A DNA stretch of 64,000 bases from contig VYFT01000021.1 in assembly GCA_009842245.1 (NCBI GenBank), positions 1-64,000 on the forward strand, written 5' to 3'. Positions 56,769 to 64,000 of this stretch are shown in pieces. The stretch's first letter is position 1, and the number at the start of each line of letters is the position of its first letter. Made by a program: the position numbers and the translations under genes. The notes under the pieces were generated by a model, which saw nothing but the letters and a program-made list of their open reading frames with translations, was not told where the DNA came from and ran no database searches. Source of the stretch: Gammaproteobacteria bacterium. GTDB taxonomy: Bacteria; Pseudomonadota; Gammaproteobacteria; Pseudomonadales; Azotimanducaceae.

Positions 56769-58711
56769 CAGATCCACACTCTCTCAACGTTGGGACGACC
56801 GTAAATTAGATGAACAATGCCGCGTGATACAAAAATTGCGGTGAACATCGATGTGACAATTCCTATTGAAAGCGTGACAGCAAATCCGGCGATGGGTCCG
56901 CTACCAATGAAAAGCAAAATCAGCGCGACAAACAGAGTTGTTAAATTCGCGTCAAGAATGGTGCGAAATGCCCGGTCGTACCCCGCAGGGATTGCAGCCC
57001 ATGGTTTTGACACCTTGAGTTCTTCACGAATTCGAGAAAAGATTAGCACGTTAGCATCAACCGCCATACCTACAGTTAATACCATTCCAGCAATACCAGG
57101 TAAGGTTAGTGTAGCACCAATGCTCGACATTACTGCGATGACAATGATTAAGTTAAAAATCAATGCGAGGTTGGCCACCAAACCGAAAACTTTGTAGTAC
57201 GCTAACATGAAAGCCAGCACCAATGCGAACCCAATCACCACGGCCATAAAACCACGATTAATGTTCTCTTCCCCGAGCGAAGCACCAACAGTACGTTCTT
57301 CAACGATTCGCATAGGTGCTGCTAACGCTCCAGCACGGAGTAACAATGCTAGTTCTTTCGCTTCGCTTGCATCAAGCTCAGAGATTCTTGAGTTATAACT
57401 TAGAGCTTCTCGTATTCCTGCAACACTGATTAATCGTCTATCCGTCTCGATTCGGGTTGTTTCCACGACTTCGCCGTCAATCAATTCGGTAGAGACAATC
57501 GGTTTGAGCTCAATAAAGAGAATTGCCATCGGTTCGCCAATATTGTCTTTAGTAATGTCGTGCATTCGGTCTCCGCCTGGGCGGTCGAGAGTAAAGTTCA
57601 CTGTTGGTAACCCATTTTCATCTCGTGCTGCAACCGCGTTGATGACGTTTTTACCTTCGACAATTACTTCTTTGTACACGTCGTACATCCGATTTTCGTA
57701 TTCGAACTGTTCGACTTCCGCTGGGCGAGGGTTGTCCTCTGGACCAGCCACTAACCGAAACTCAAGCGTGGCAAATTTGTCCAAGATACGTTTTGCCTCG
57801 CTACTATCTTGTATTCCTGGCAAATCAACCACGATTCGATTTTGGCCAAGCCGTTGTACCAAAGGTTCCGATACGTTAAGTTCGTTCACCCGGTTCCTGA
57901 GCCCTTCCAGGTTTTGATCGATCGCGAGATCTTCCATTTCAGTCAGTCGCGCACTGGCGAACGACATCTGAACCGCGGGATTTCCAGATGCTTGTGTTGA
58001 ACTCATCTCATAGTTCGGCAACCCGTAGAATTCTCCAAGCGTTTCCAACGCGCGATCCCGAGTCTCGATGTCAGCGAATTCAATTATCATTGTCTGATCC
58101 TTGACAATGTCCTGGCCAGGTAAATATCGAATTCTCGCGTCTCGCAAACGATCAAGGACTTTCTCAGATTCGTCTACTAACTGATTTTGAATCGCTGTGT
58201 CAATATCCACTTCCAAGACAAAGTGGATGCCTCCAGCTAGATCTAATCCCAAAGCCATCGGCCGTCCACCAATTTTCTGAAGCCACGAGGGAGTTGTATC
58301 AGCGAGATTGAGCGCTACGACGAACTGTCGATCTGTACCAGTTGGATTTAACCTTGTTTCTAATGCACCCTTTGCTTGATCACGCTCTACCTCAGTATGA
58401 AACCTCAGTAGCGTACCGTTCTCGAGTTTTTCCTGTTCCTTAACTCCGAGGTCGTTTTTCTCGAGAAAATCGACCACTTGACCGATGAAACTATCACCGA
58501 TCTCAAATGGCTCTCCCTTGTTGTTCTTGGCATGATCCGTCTGAATCTGTATCGCGTAGTCCGGGGAAAATAAATTTGGTAGCGCATAGACACAAGCTAC
58601 AACGATCACAAGAAGTGAAAGTGCATAGCGCCAGCGTGGATAGTGTGTCTTGGATCGGCTGGTACTTTGCGTACCGAATATGTTCTGACCGACGAATCGG
58701 GAGTCAGCCAT
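56768..58711 (-). CDS. secD: Protein translocase subunit SecD
   Basis: A 647-residue partner of SecF: an N-terminal membrane segment (RYALSLLVIVVACVYALPNL), a large periplasmic P1 domain with MALGLDLAGGIHFVLEVD, and five C-terminal membrane segments with LTLPGIAGMVLTVGMAVDAN and the GFAVTLSIGIVTSMFTAIFV motif. It overlaps yajC by 8 bases and secF at the stop codon, so the three form a tightly coupled operon. Confidence 0.97.
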   Translation of the reverse strand: MADSRFVGQNIFGTQSTSRSKTHYPRWRYALSLLVIVVACVYALPNLFSPDYAIQIQTDHAKNNKGEPFEIGDSFIGQVVDFLEKNDLGVKEQEKLENGTLLRFHTEVERDQAKGALETRLNPTGTDRQFVVALNLADTTPSWLQKIGGRPMALGLDLAGGIHFVLEVDIDTAIQNQLVDESEKVLDRLRDARIRYLPGQDIVKDQTMIIEFADIETRDRALETLGEFYGLPNYEMSSTQASGNPAVQMSFASARLTEMEDLAIDQNLEGLRNRVNELNVSEPLVQRLGQNRIVVDLPGIQDSSEAKRILDKFATLEFRLVAGPEDNPRPAEVEQFEYENRMYDVYKEVIVEGKNVINAVAARDENGLPTVNFTLDRPGGDRMHDITKDNIGEPMAILFIELKPIVSTELIDGEVVETTRIETDRRLISVAGIREALSYNSRISELDASEAKELALLLRAGALAAPMRIVEERTVGASLGEENINRGFMAVVIGFALVLAFMLAYYKVFGLVANLALIFNLIIVIAVMSSIGATLTLPGIAGMVLTVGMAVDANVLIFSRIREELKVSKPWAAIPAGYDRAFRTILDANLTTLFVALILLFIGSGPIAGFAVTLSIGIVTSMFTAIFVSRGIVHLIYGRPNVERVWI

Positions 58712-59048
58712 CTAGACTAGTGATCGATCCTTTTGGTAAAGTCGCACTTACGGCTTGTTTCTGAAAACGAAGTTCGGTATTTTTTGCAACCTTTACGGTT
58801 ACATTGTCTTCTTCTACCTTTGAAATGATGCCCATCATCCCGCTAGCCATAATGACTTCGTCTCCCCTCTCTAAGGCCGAGACTAAGTCTTGATGCCGTT
58901 TTCGTTGCTTCTGTTGCGGTCGAATAGCTAGGAAGTAAAACAACACTACCACTCCACCAATCATAAACAACATTAGCCAGTTGCTACCGCGCTGATCGCC
59001 ACCTTGACCATTTGTTCCAGCGTACGCGACTGTTTCAATCCAGTTCAT
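58704..59048 (-). CDS. yajC: Sec translocon accessory protein YajC
   Basis: A small single-pass membrane protein of the SecDF-YajC complex, 114 residues. The membrane segment LMLFMIGGVVVLFYFLAIRP is followed by QQKQRKRHQ and the conserved GDEVIMASGMMGII. I chose ATG 59048 because GGAG at 59055-59058 lies 6 bases upstream; the open frame reaches TTG 59060. tgt, often upstream, is absent: the region 59061-59254 has no gene. Confidence 0.94.
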   Translation of the reverse strand: MNWIETVAYAGTNGQGGDQRGSNWLMLFMIGGVVVLFYFLAIRPQQKQRKRHQDLVSALERGDEVIMASGMMGIISKVEEDNVTVKVAKNTELRFQKQAVSATLPKGSITSLDG

Positions 59049-59254
59049 GTAATTCTCCAAAATGAGAAAAAAATTTTATGTATTCCTATGAAACGCTTTG
59101 ATCCGAGTGTTGAAGTAAGGAGTCGTTGGTGCGAACGCATTGAGTAACTTCAAACTAGTTTCCTTTTTTAGCTATTGAGACGATTGTCCGTTACATGTTC
59201 CAAAGTCGAGTGACTAATACGACCGAGTACGTCTTTTCTTCCATAAAAAGAAGC

Positions 59255-59659
59255 CTAGGTGTCAGTTTCATCGTTCTTAACTTGGCTAACCATGATTCCA
59301 TTGTTCTCCGTATCAGTTAGCATAGCAAGATAAATTCCTTCCTCGCCCCGGTCTTCGGGCTCAGCTCGTATCTTTCCACCCCCTTCGACAACAGCTGTGC
59401 ACGCAGCATTGATATCGCTAACGGTAAATGAAAGTCCGGTGACTGCGAACGAACCATCGCCCCCGCCATGCAACGCAACTATAGCAGATCCAAATGTCAG
59501 TTCGCTCCAGTAGGGTGAACACACTTTTACTTCCAATCCAAATATGTCGCGATAGAAATTAACAGCTCGATCCATGTTCGATACCGAAATTAGAAATTTG
59601 GTTCCAAGCAAACCAACTCGGCCTTTGTACTGCTTCCGTGGGCTATTGTTCATTGTCAT
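59255..59659 (-). CDS. VOC (glyoxalase/bleomycin-resistance) superfamily protein
   Basis: 134 residues with the beta-alpha-beta-beta-beta layout of VOC proteins: GTKFLISVSNMDRAVNFYRD, FGLEVKVCSPYWSELTFG, and a second half from GLSFTVSDINAACTAV to GIYLAMLTDTENNGIMVSQ. Members bind a metal and act on varied substrates, so the reaction cannot be named. AAGGAG precedes the start by 9 bases. Stand-alone gene. Confidence 0.8.
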   Translation of the reverse strand: MTMNNSPRKQYKGRVGLLGTKFLISVSNMDRAVNFYRDIFGLEVKVCSPYWSELTFGSAIVALHGGGDGSFAVTGLSFTVSDINAACTAVVEGGGKIRAEPEDRGEEGIYLAMLTDTENNGIMVSQVKNDETDT

Positions 59660-60040
59660 TCCTTTGGTCTCCTTATCTTCTATATAGGGACGAAGCTGAA
59701 AAAAGAAAGCATCAAAGAAAAATTTGTCTCAACCTGATTAGATAGTTCGTCAAAAGGAAATCTTGCTTGACATCCATTCACAGGTTGTTCGTCAATCTAG
59801 TGTGGTAGTGGGCATCGTGTGTCGCGCGGTTAAACAGTGTCCCGTTCGGACTTCATTTACTGCACAAGCGAGAACCCGCCCATGAAACTAGCGGTGTGTA
59901 TTATTGAAAAAAAGTTCTCTCCTTGCGACACTGTGCCACGTTCGTTGGACATGGCTCGATTGTGGATATTAGTTGGTGCAAAAATTCCCGATTCAAGAGG
60001 GGCATTCATTCGTAGTACCTAAGCTGACACCGAGTCGAGC
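59660..60040. other. 381-base region without a convincing gene
   Basis: It lies between the start of the VOC gene and the stop of the split paralog. A 61-codon plus-strand frame at 59837-60022 has no recognisable domain or good ribosome binding site. A lone TTGACA at 59766-59771 has no matching -10 element at normal spacing. Confidence 0.5.
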
Positions 60041-60265
60041 TTACTCGTACACTCCCATTTTCAACGCGACCTTTTCGAACTTGTCCATAACTGCTAAAAC
60101 TGTCGGGGACTTGATCCCTCTCTGTTGACGTATTTCATGGACGACCTCTTGACAGCTCTTCGGCTTAAAAAAATCCTCAATAACTTCCGACTCCAGTTCC
60201 AATTCTCTCAGTTCCTCCGGCTCAAGTTCCAACAACACCTCGAAGTCAGTTTCGGTAAACCGCAC
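60041..60265 (-). pseudogene. C-terminal part of a split paralog (after an in-frame TAA)
   Basis: This frame encodes 74 residues whose end (KPKSCQEVVHEI ... KFEKVALKMGVYE) matches the C-termini of the paralogs ending at 61740 (LQSCKEIVEEV ... KFEKIAIELGVYE) and 63171. It is in the same reading frame as the gene 60287-61468 and separated only by a TAA (60287-60289) and seven sense codons. It begins at GTG 60265 without a clear ribosome binding site. A Glu/Leu-rich segment (FEVLLELEPEELRELELESE) is inserted here relative to the paralogs. It is probably the detached end of one gene; re-initiation at the GTG is possible but unproven. Confidence 0.7.
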
Positions 60266-60286
60266 AATAGCCCCGTCCGCACTGAT

Positions 60287-61468
60287 TTATTCGAGAGCTT
60301 CCGTGGAAGGCGGTACGCACATATGATTCACCAACTGACCCCATTCAAACTGAACCGCTTTGCTGTTGTCAATATTTTGACTCTCCGCTCTCGCCAACAT
60401 ATGAAATATTTGAAAGAAGCGATCGGCATTGGGAGCTTGCTTCAAAGTCAGCTCCTGCCATGTGCGGCTAGCTAAGAGCTCGGTAAAGCGTCCAAACTTG
60501 TAGCCTTCCTCGTTTTTAATGCCCGGAAGAGGGATTAAAAATTGTTGAGGCAGGGTCAGCCCCGTTGCCTCATCCCCCAGACGTGCCGAGAGTTCAATCA
60601 AAAGTTCTAAAGCGTTCTTTTTGATTATCGCCGTCGGACTCTGAAGCGACATCACCAATTTATGAAGTTCTGGATGATGCTCTGACGAAAATTCCAAAGT
60701 TTGATCCAACTCTTCACACTTCATTTCAACCCACTCGCGCTCTAATGATTCTTTCCATCTCAATCGGTCTTGCTCCGGTGTTAGGTCATTGATGTTTGGG
60801 TAGTAGGTATAGCTCCGAGACCATACAGATGCCAAACAAATGCGATTGATTAGAGCAAAATTCAAGATTGCCTCAGCGTGGCAGGAATCGTTCAATTCCC
60901 AGTTAGTTTCATCTCCTGTTAACAAACAGTCGGACCGGGATAGTGCGTCTTGTAAACGGAGCAAATCACCTCGAGGATCGGTAAAAATACGCTCAAACGT
61001 CAAAGGCTCTTCTAAAACTTCGAACAAAAACGTGTGTCTTCGTTCAGGATCTCTATCTAAGTGTAAAGGATTGATGGTATTGATGTGCGTTTCCATCGCC
61101 GACCAACATTCGTCGGATGTCAGAGGTGTCCTCAAATCCCACCCGAATTCGAAGGTGCTGAAGTGGTAGGGAGGAAAGTCATTAAAACCGCACGCCTCTT
61201 CCACTGAACCGGGAGGGAAATCCATCGGTGGAACCGTAGGCCATTTCTTCATAGCAACTTGGGAAACGTCAGTCGGTTCTACTAAAACGGTACCGTCGAG
61301 TTCGGATACCGATGGTGGATGGTGAATATTCAAAGATGTGAGCGAATGGCTACTAGGGGTTCGTAAAAATTCGAACATAACAATCACTACAACCGCTAGC
61401 CCAAAAGCACTACCCCAAATCCACCATGCAGCACGTGACTTCCGACTACCCAATACTTCTTTTTGCAT
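60287..61468 (-). CDS. Unrecognised N-terminally anchored periplasmic-type protein, truncated by TAA (tandem family member 1)
   Basis: No known family recognised. A short basic N-terminus (MQKEVLGSRKSR) is followed by one membrane segment (AAWWIWGSAFGLAVVVIVMF), then a long soluble part likely outside the cytoplasm. Motifs shared with the two neighbours are PPGSVEEACG, LTFERIFTDPRGDLLRL, SDCLLTGDETNWEL ... CHA, LINRICLA and a late HMCVP. Repeated cysteines suggest disulfides. I prefer ATG 61468 over TTG 61510, which would add 14 non-conserved residues. The protein stops after CVPPSTEALE, where paralogs run on for ~50 residues, and the missing end lies in frame downstream. Confidence 0.65.
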   Translation of the reverse strand: MQKEVLGSRKSRAAWWIWGSAFGLAVVVIVMFEFLRTPSSHSLTSLNIHHPPSVSELDGTVLVEPTDVSQVAMKKWPTVPPMDFPPGSVEEACGFNDFPPYHFSTFEFGWDLRTPLTSDECWSAMETHINTINPLHLDRDPERRHTFLFEVLEEPLTFERIFTDPRGDLLRLQDALSRSDCLLTGDETNWELNDSCHAEAILNFALINRICLASVWSRSYTYYPNINDLTPEQDRLRWKESLEREWVEMKCEELDQTLEFSSEHHPELHKLVMSLQSPTAIIKKNALELLIELSARLGDEATGLTLPQQFLIPLPGIKNEEGYKFGRFTELLASRTWQELTLKQAPNADRFFQIFHMLARAESQNIDNSKAVQFEWGQLVNHMCVPPSTEALE

Positions 61469-61739
61469 TCTAAAACTGTTTGAGGTAGTCTTTACGATGA
61501 ATCCATTCAAAATTTTTCGCTATCGCTGATAATTGATTTTAAAAAGAAAAACACACGCCTTTGAAACCAGTTCAGCGGCACTCTCAGAATAGATTCCTCT
61601 TTGAACTCTTCCATCAGAGTATCAAAACAAAATCACACATCGACTTTAAACCAAGGAAGAGGTATCAGTTGTCTTTGATCGGATTGGCTTGATCTCTTTC
61701 GACCGTTTGTGTTAGAGTTGCGGAAGACCGCGTACAAAC

Positions 61740-63095
61740 CTACTCGTACACTCCCAGTTCTATCGCGATCTTCTCAAATTTGTTTATAGCAGCTAAGACG
61801 GCAGGAGAATTGGTGCCTAATTGGTGGACTTCCTCGACGATTTCCTTACAACTTTGTAGTTTGACCGGTTCAATGCCCATTGCTTCGATGTCGTTGGGAT
61901 GTATGTAGATTGGAACACATACATATTGCACTACAGCTTGCCAATCAAACTGAATCTCTTCGTGTTGTTCGGTACTGGGACCACCATCTCTCGCAAGCAG
62001 TTTGAGAGCGTGTAAAAAGTTCTCGATGCTGAACTGTCTATTTGCATGTCCAGTATCGAAACCTCGCCAGATAGTTCCCGCCGTAATTAAAGATTGCCAC
62101 TCTTCACTAGCAAACAATTCAGCAAATCGCCCAAACTGGTACCCACCACTGGGAAGATTTCCACCAATCCGGCGCCACTGCGACGCTGTCCAAGTCATTC
62201 CAGCCGCGTCATCGCCCAATCGCGCTGCTAGCTTAATCAACTGTTCTTGAGAGTCATGAGGCCAGTTTGTTGAACGCAAGGACATTACTAGTGCGTGAAG
62301 TTCTGGCTTGTGCTCCGGCGCGAGTGCTAGCATCGGGTCTAGCTTCTCGCATTTCTTTGCTACCCAATCGTCTTCAAGGGAATGTTTCCACAAAGAACGA
62401 TTGTGTTTGAAAGCGGAGTGGTCTTCCCCACTGTACGATGTCTTCCACTGTCGTTTCTTAACACCCCCTCCAAAGCAAAAGTGATTAATGAGTGCATAGT
62501 TAAAAAACGAACCTGCGTGACAGATTTCTTTCAAGTCCCAATTTGTTTCGTCTCCTTTTAGCAAACATTCAGGGCGGGACAGCGCACCCTCTACTCGAAG
62601 CAAATCGCCGGCGGGATCAGCAAAAATTCGTTCGAACGTTAGAGGTTCATCAATCAAAACAAATGTGGCCGCCTGATTTTGATAGTCATCCGCGTCTGCC
62701 CAGAAATACGGGTGAATAGCCTTGACATGATTTTCTAAAGCGGTCTGACATTCAGCAGATTCGAGAGCCCTATTTTTGAACTGCGTGCTTGTTCCTGCGT
62801 CGACAGCTTCCCTATACGGAGGAAACTCAAGCAGTCCACACGCCTCTTCCACAGAACCGGGAGGTAAATCCAAATGTGGTAGCTGGGGCGGTGAGTCAAC
62901 CACTGTCTCTGCAGGTTCGATCGTAGGTGATGAAGAACTGACCACCACACTCGGATTGCTTATCTCCAATGCAACCGTGTTGGGCGTGGCTCGATTGAGC
63001 GTGATAAAAAAAACGCAAACACCGACTACCACACACAGCACAAGTCCTATGCTTACAACCCACAACCAACCTCGTACCCGCACGGATCGCTTCAT
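61740..63095 (-). CDS. Unrecognised N-terminally anchored periplasmic-type protein (tandem family member 2)
   Basis: The intact member of the family, about 451 residues. N-terminus MKRSVRVR, then a membrane segment (WLWVVSIGLVLCVVVGVCVF, ~10-31), a Thr/Ser/Pro-rich stretch and the shared domain: LPPGSVEEACGLLEFPPY, LTFERIFADPAGDLLRVEGA, LSRPECLLKGDETNWDLKEI, CHAGSFFNYALINHFCFGG, FAELFASEEW, YVCVP and C-terminal SCKEIVEEVHQL. Cysteines recur at matching places in all three copies. ATG 63095 is preferred over GTG 63104. Same strand as its paralogs, with 271 bases to the next one downstream (preferred starts). Function unknown. Confidence 0.75.
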   Translation of the reverse strand: MKRSVRVRGWLWVVSIGLVLCVVVGVCVFFITLNRATPNTVALEISNPSVVVSSSSPTIEPAETVVDSPPQLPHLDLPPGSVEEACGLLEFPPYREAVDAGTSTQFKNRALESAECQTALENHVKAIHPYFWADADDYQNQAATFVLIDEPLTFERIFADPAGDLLRVEGALSRPECLLKGDETNWDLKEICHAGSFFNYALINHFCFGGGVKKRQWKTSYSGEDHSAFKHNRSLWKHSLEDDWVAKKCEKLDPMLALAPEHKPELHALVMSLRSTNWPHDSQEQLIKLAARLGDDAAGMTWTASQWRRIGGNLPSGGYQFGRFAELFASEEWQSLITAGTIWRGFDTGHANRQFSIENFLHALKLLARDGGPSTEQHEEIQFDWQAVVQYVCVPIYIHPNDIEAMGIEPVKLQSCKEIVEEVHQLGTNSPAVLAAINKFEKIAIELGVYE

Positions 63096-63170
63096 TGTTA
63101 GCACTCAATAATTACATTAGACCGATGAGAAAGGACGAAACACTACTTGTTCTAGGGTGCACTTTTATTC

Positions 63171-64000
63171 TTACTCGTACACTCCTAGATCCAACGCCAC
63201 CTGTTCGAACTTGTCCAATGTGTCTAACAGCGATTGGGATTTCAGATCGCGCTGGCGGAGATCATGGACGATCTCCTTGCAGCTTCGGATTTCGATCGGC
63301 TCATCCACCAATCCCATCGCATCGACAGTGGAGGGTGGTATTACGACGGGGACACAAATGTGTCGTACCACCCATTCCCAATCAAACTCGATATGTTCTC
63401 CAGGATTAGGACTGGTCGCATCCACTATCGCCAGGAAGTTGAACGCTCTCAGAGAGAGCTCTATGGGTTCATCGCTCGGTCTATACTTTCGCATCAGAGC
63501 CCCAAACCTCAATAACGATCCAAAATTGTACTGGGCTAACACTTTAGAAATTCGACCATACTGATAACCATTACCCGGGGGATAATTGTTAAATGGGTCG
63601 CTATATGTCAATCCAGCAGTGTCGTCGCCCAAGCGTGCTGCTAGTTCAACCAGAAACGCGGAAATTTTTCTTTCTAGCGAATCAAATTGGTCTACTGGTT
63701 GTACCAATTCATAAAGTCCTGGGTAGCGGTCCGAATCGAACTTTAGCTCAGGGTCTAAACCCTCGCACTTTGCATCAACCCAAGCATCTTCAAACTCTTG
63801 CTTCCACATCAGTCGGTCTTGTTCTGGAGTAGAGTTATCATCCGGCGCGTAATATGCATGACTGTCGCGGATTACGCTACCAAATCGGTTAAAGCAACGG
63901 GTGTTGATGAGCGCGTAATTCAAGAGCGCGCCGGCGTGACAGGTTTCTTTCAACTCCCAATTGGTGTCCTCGCCTGTCAGCAAACATTCGGGGCGGGAGA
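63171..64000 (-). CDS. Unrecognised protein of the same family (tandem family member 3, 5' partial)
   Basis: The frame stays open to the right edge of the window, so the N-terminus is missing. Residues at the edge read SRPECLLTGEDTNWELKETC, matching member 2 (SRPECLLKGDETNWDLKEI). The rest follows the family to HICVPVVIPPSTVDAMG, EIRSCKEIVHDLRQ and the C-terminal KFEQVALDLGVYE. A TTG at 63983 is not a likely start because homology continues upstream. The array may extend further beyond the window. Confidence 0.7.
   Translation of the reverse strand, partial: SRPECLLTGEDTNWELKETCHAGALLNYALINTRCFNRFGSVIRDSHAYYAPDDNSTPEQDRLMWKQEFEDAWVDAKCEGLDPELKFDSDRYPGLYELVQPVDQFDSLERKISAFLVELAARLGDDTAGLTYSDPFNNYPPGNGYQYGRISKVLAQYNFGSLLRFGALMRKYRPSDEPIELSLRAFNFLAIVDATSPNPGEHIEFDWEWVVRHICVPVVIPPSTVDAMGLVDEPIEIRSCKEIVHDLRQRDLKSQSLLDTLDKFEQVALDLGVYE

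Noticed and set aside
59837..60022. 61-codon plus-strand frame in the gap after the VOC gene
   Set aside because: No similarity recognised, weak start context, and the neighbourhood is all minus strand.
60287..60289. Selenocysteine or readthrough explanation for the split paralog
   Set aside because: The codon is TAA, not TGA, so selenocysteine insertion does not apply; readthrough is possible but unsupported.
1..64000. CRISPR arrays, IS elements, integrases, att sites, rRNA
   Set aside because: No regularly spaced direct repeats, transposase or integrase frames, or rRNA-like sequence were seen anywhere in the window.

Overview
The window looks like chromosome from a gammaproteobacterium, moderately AT-rich by eye. 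The gene order yajC-secD-secF, suhB, trmJ-iscS, ndk-rlmN-rodZ-hisS-yfgM-bamB-der, xseA, guaB-guaA, tadA, purL resembles the Pseudomonas-type arrangement. The genus cannot be named from this. A TonB-dependent receptor/phytase pair and the HutF/HutG histidine route fit a free-living scavenger, possibly aquatic (inference). I found no tRNA, rRNA, IS element, prophage or CRISPR array.

Layout. 1-10668: three tandem (+) paralogs of a very large membrane protein. Each has an ABC-2-type multi-pass domain, a long extracytoplasmic region resembling the M1-peptidase part of known ABC permease/M1 fusions but without a visible HExxH zinc motif, and a C-terminal golvesin-like beta domain. A fourth, more divergent copy lies inverted at 17665-21228. 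Between copies three and four sits a complete histidine degradation set: hutI (-), then hutF, hutU, hutH and hutG (+). 21523-25943: a small fatty acid hydroxylase-like protein, then selA-selB. 25991-29848: TonB-dependent receptor and beta-propeller phytase lipoprotein (-).

29959-42624 (all -) is dominated by purine and translation genes: guaB, guaA, an EF-G-like GTPase, tadA, purL, a DUF418 membrane protein, a gamma carbonic anhydrase and purT. xseA and an M23 peptidase point right (42818-45391). 45416-54929 (-) is the housekeeping run trmJ, iscS, ndk, rlmN, rodZ, hisS, yfgM, bamB, der. suhB (+) comes next, but its protein has lost most of the IMPase metal-binding residues. 55860-59048 is yajC-secD-secF (-). 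59255-64000 has a VOC protein and a tandem array of unrecognised Cys-containing, N-terminally anchored proteins (-), one split by an in-frame TAA.

How the parts may fit. HutF/HutG turns histidine into glutamate plus formate, PurT consumes formate, and SelA/SelB supports selenoprotein synthesis, often formate dehydrogenase; a shared formate economy is inference. The least explained parts are the two paralog arrays at the ends of the window. Other oddities: a second-array gene whose conserved N-terminus lacks a canonical start codon, a SuhB-like likely pseudoenzyme, an IscS without its usual C-terminal tail and without isc neighbours, and a guaB ribosome binding site inside a hairpin loop.
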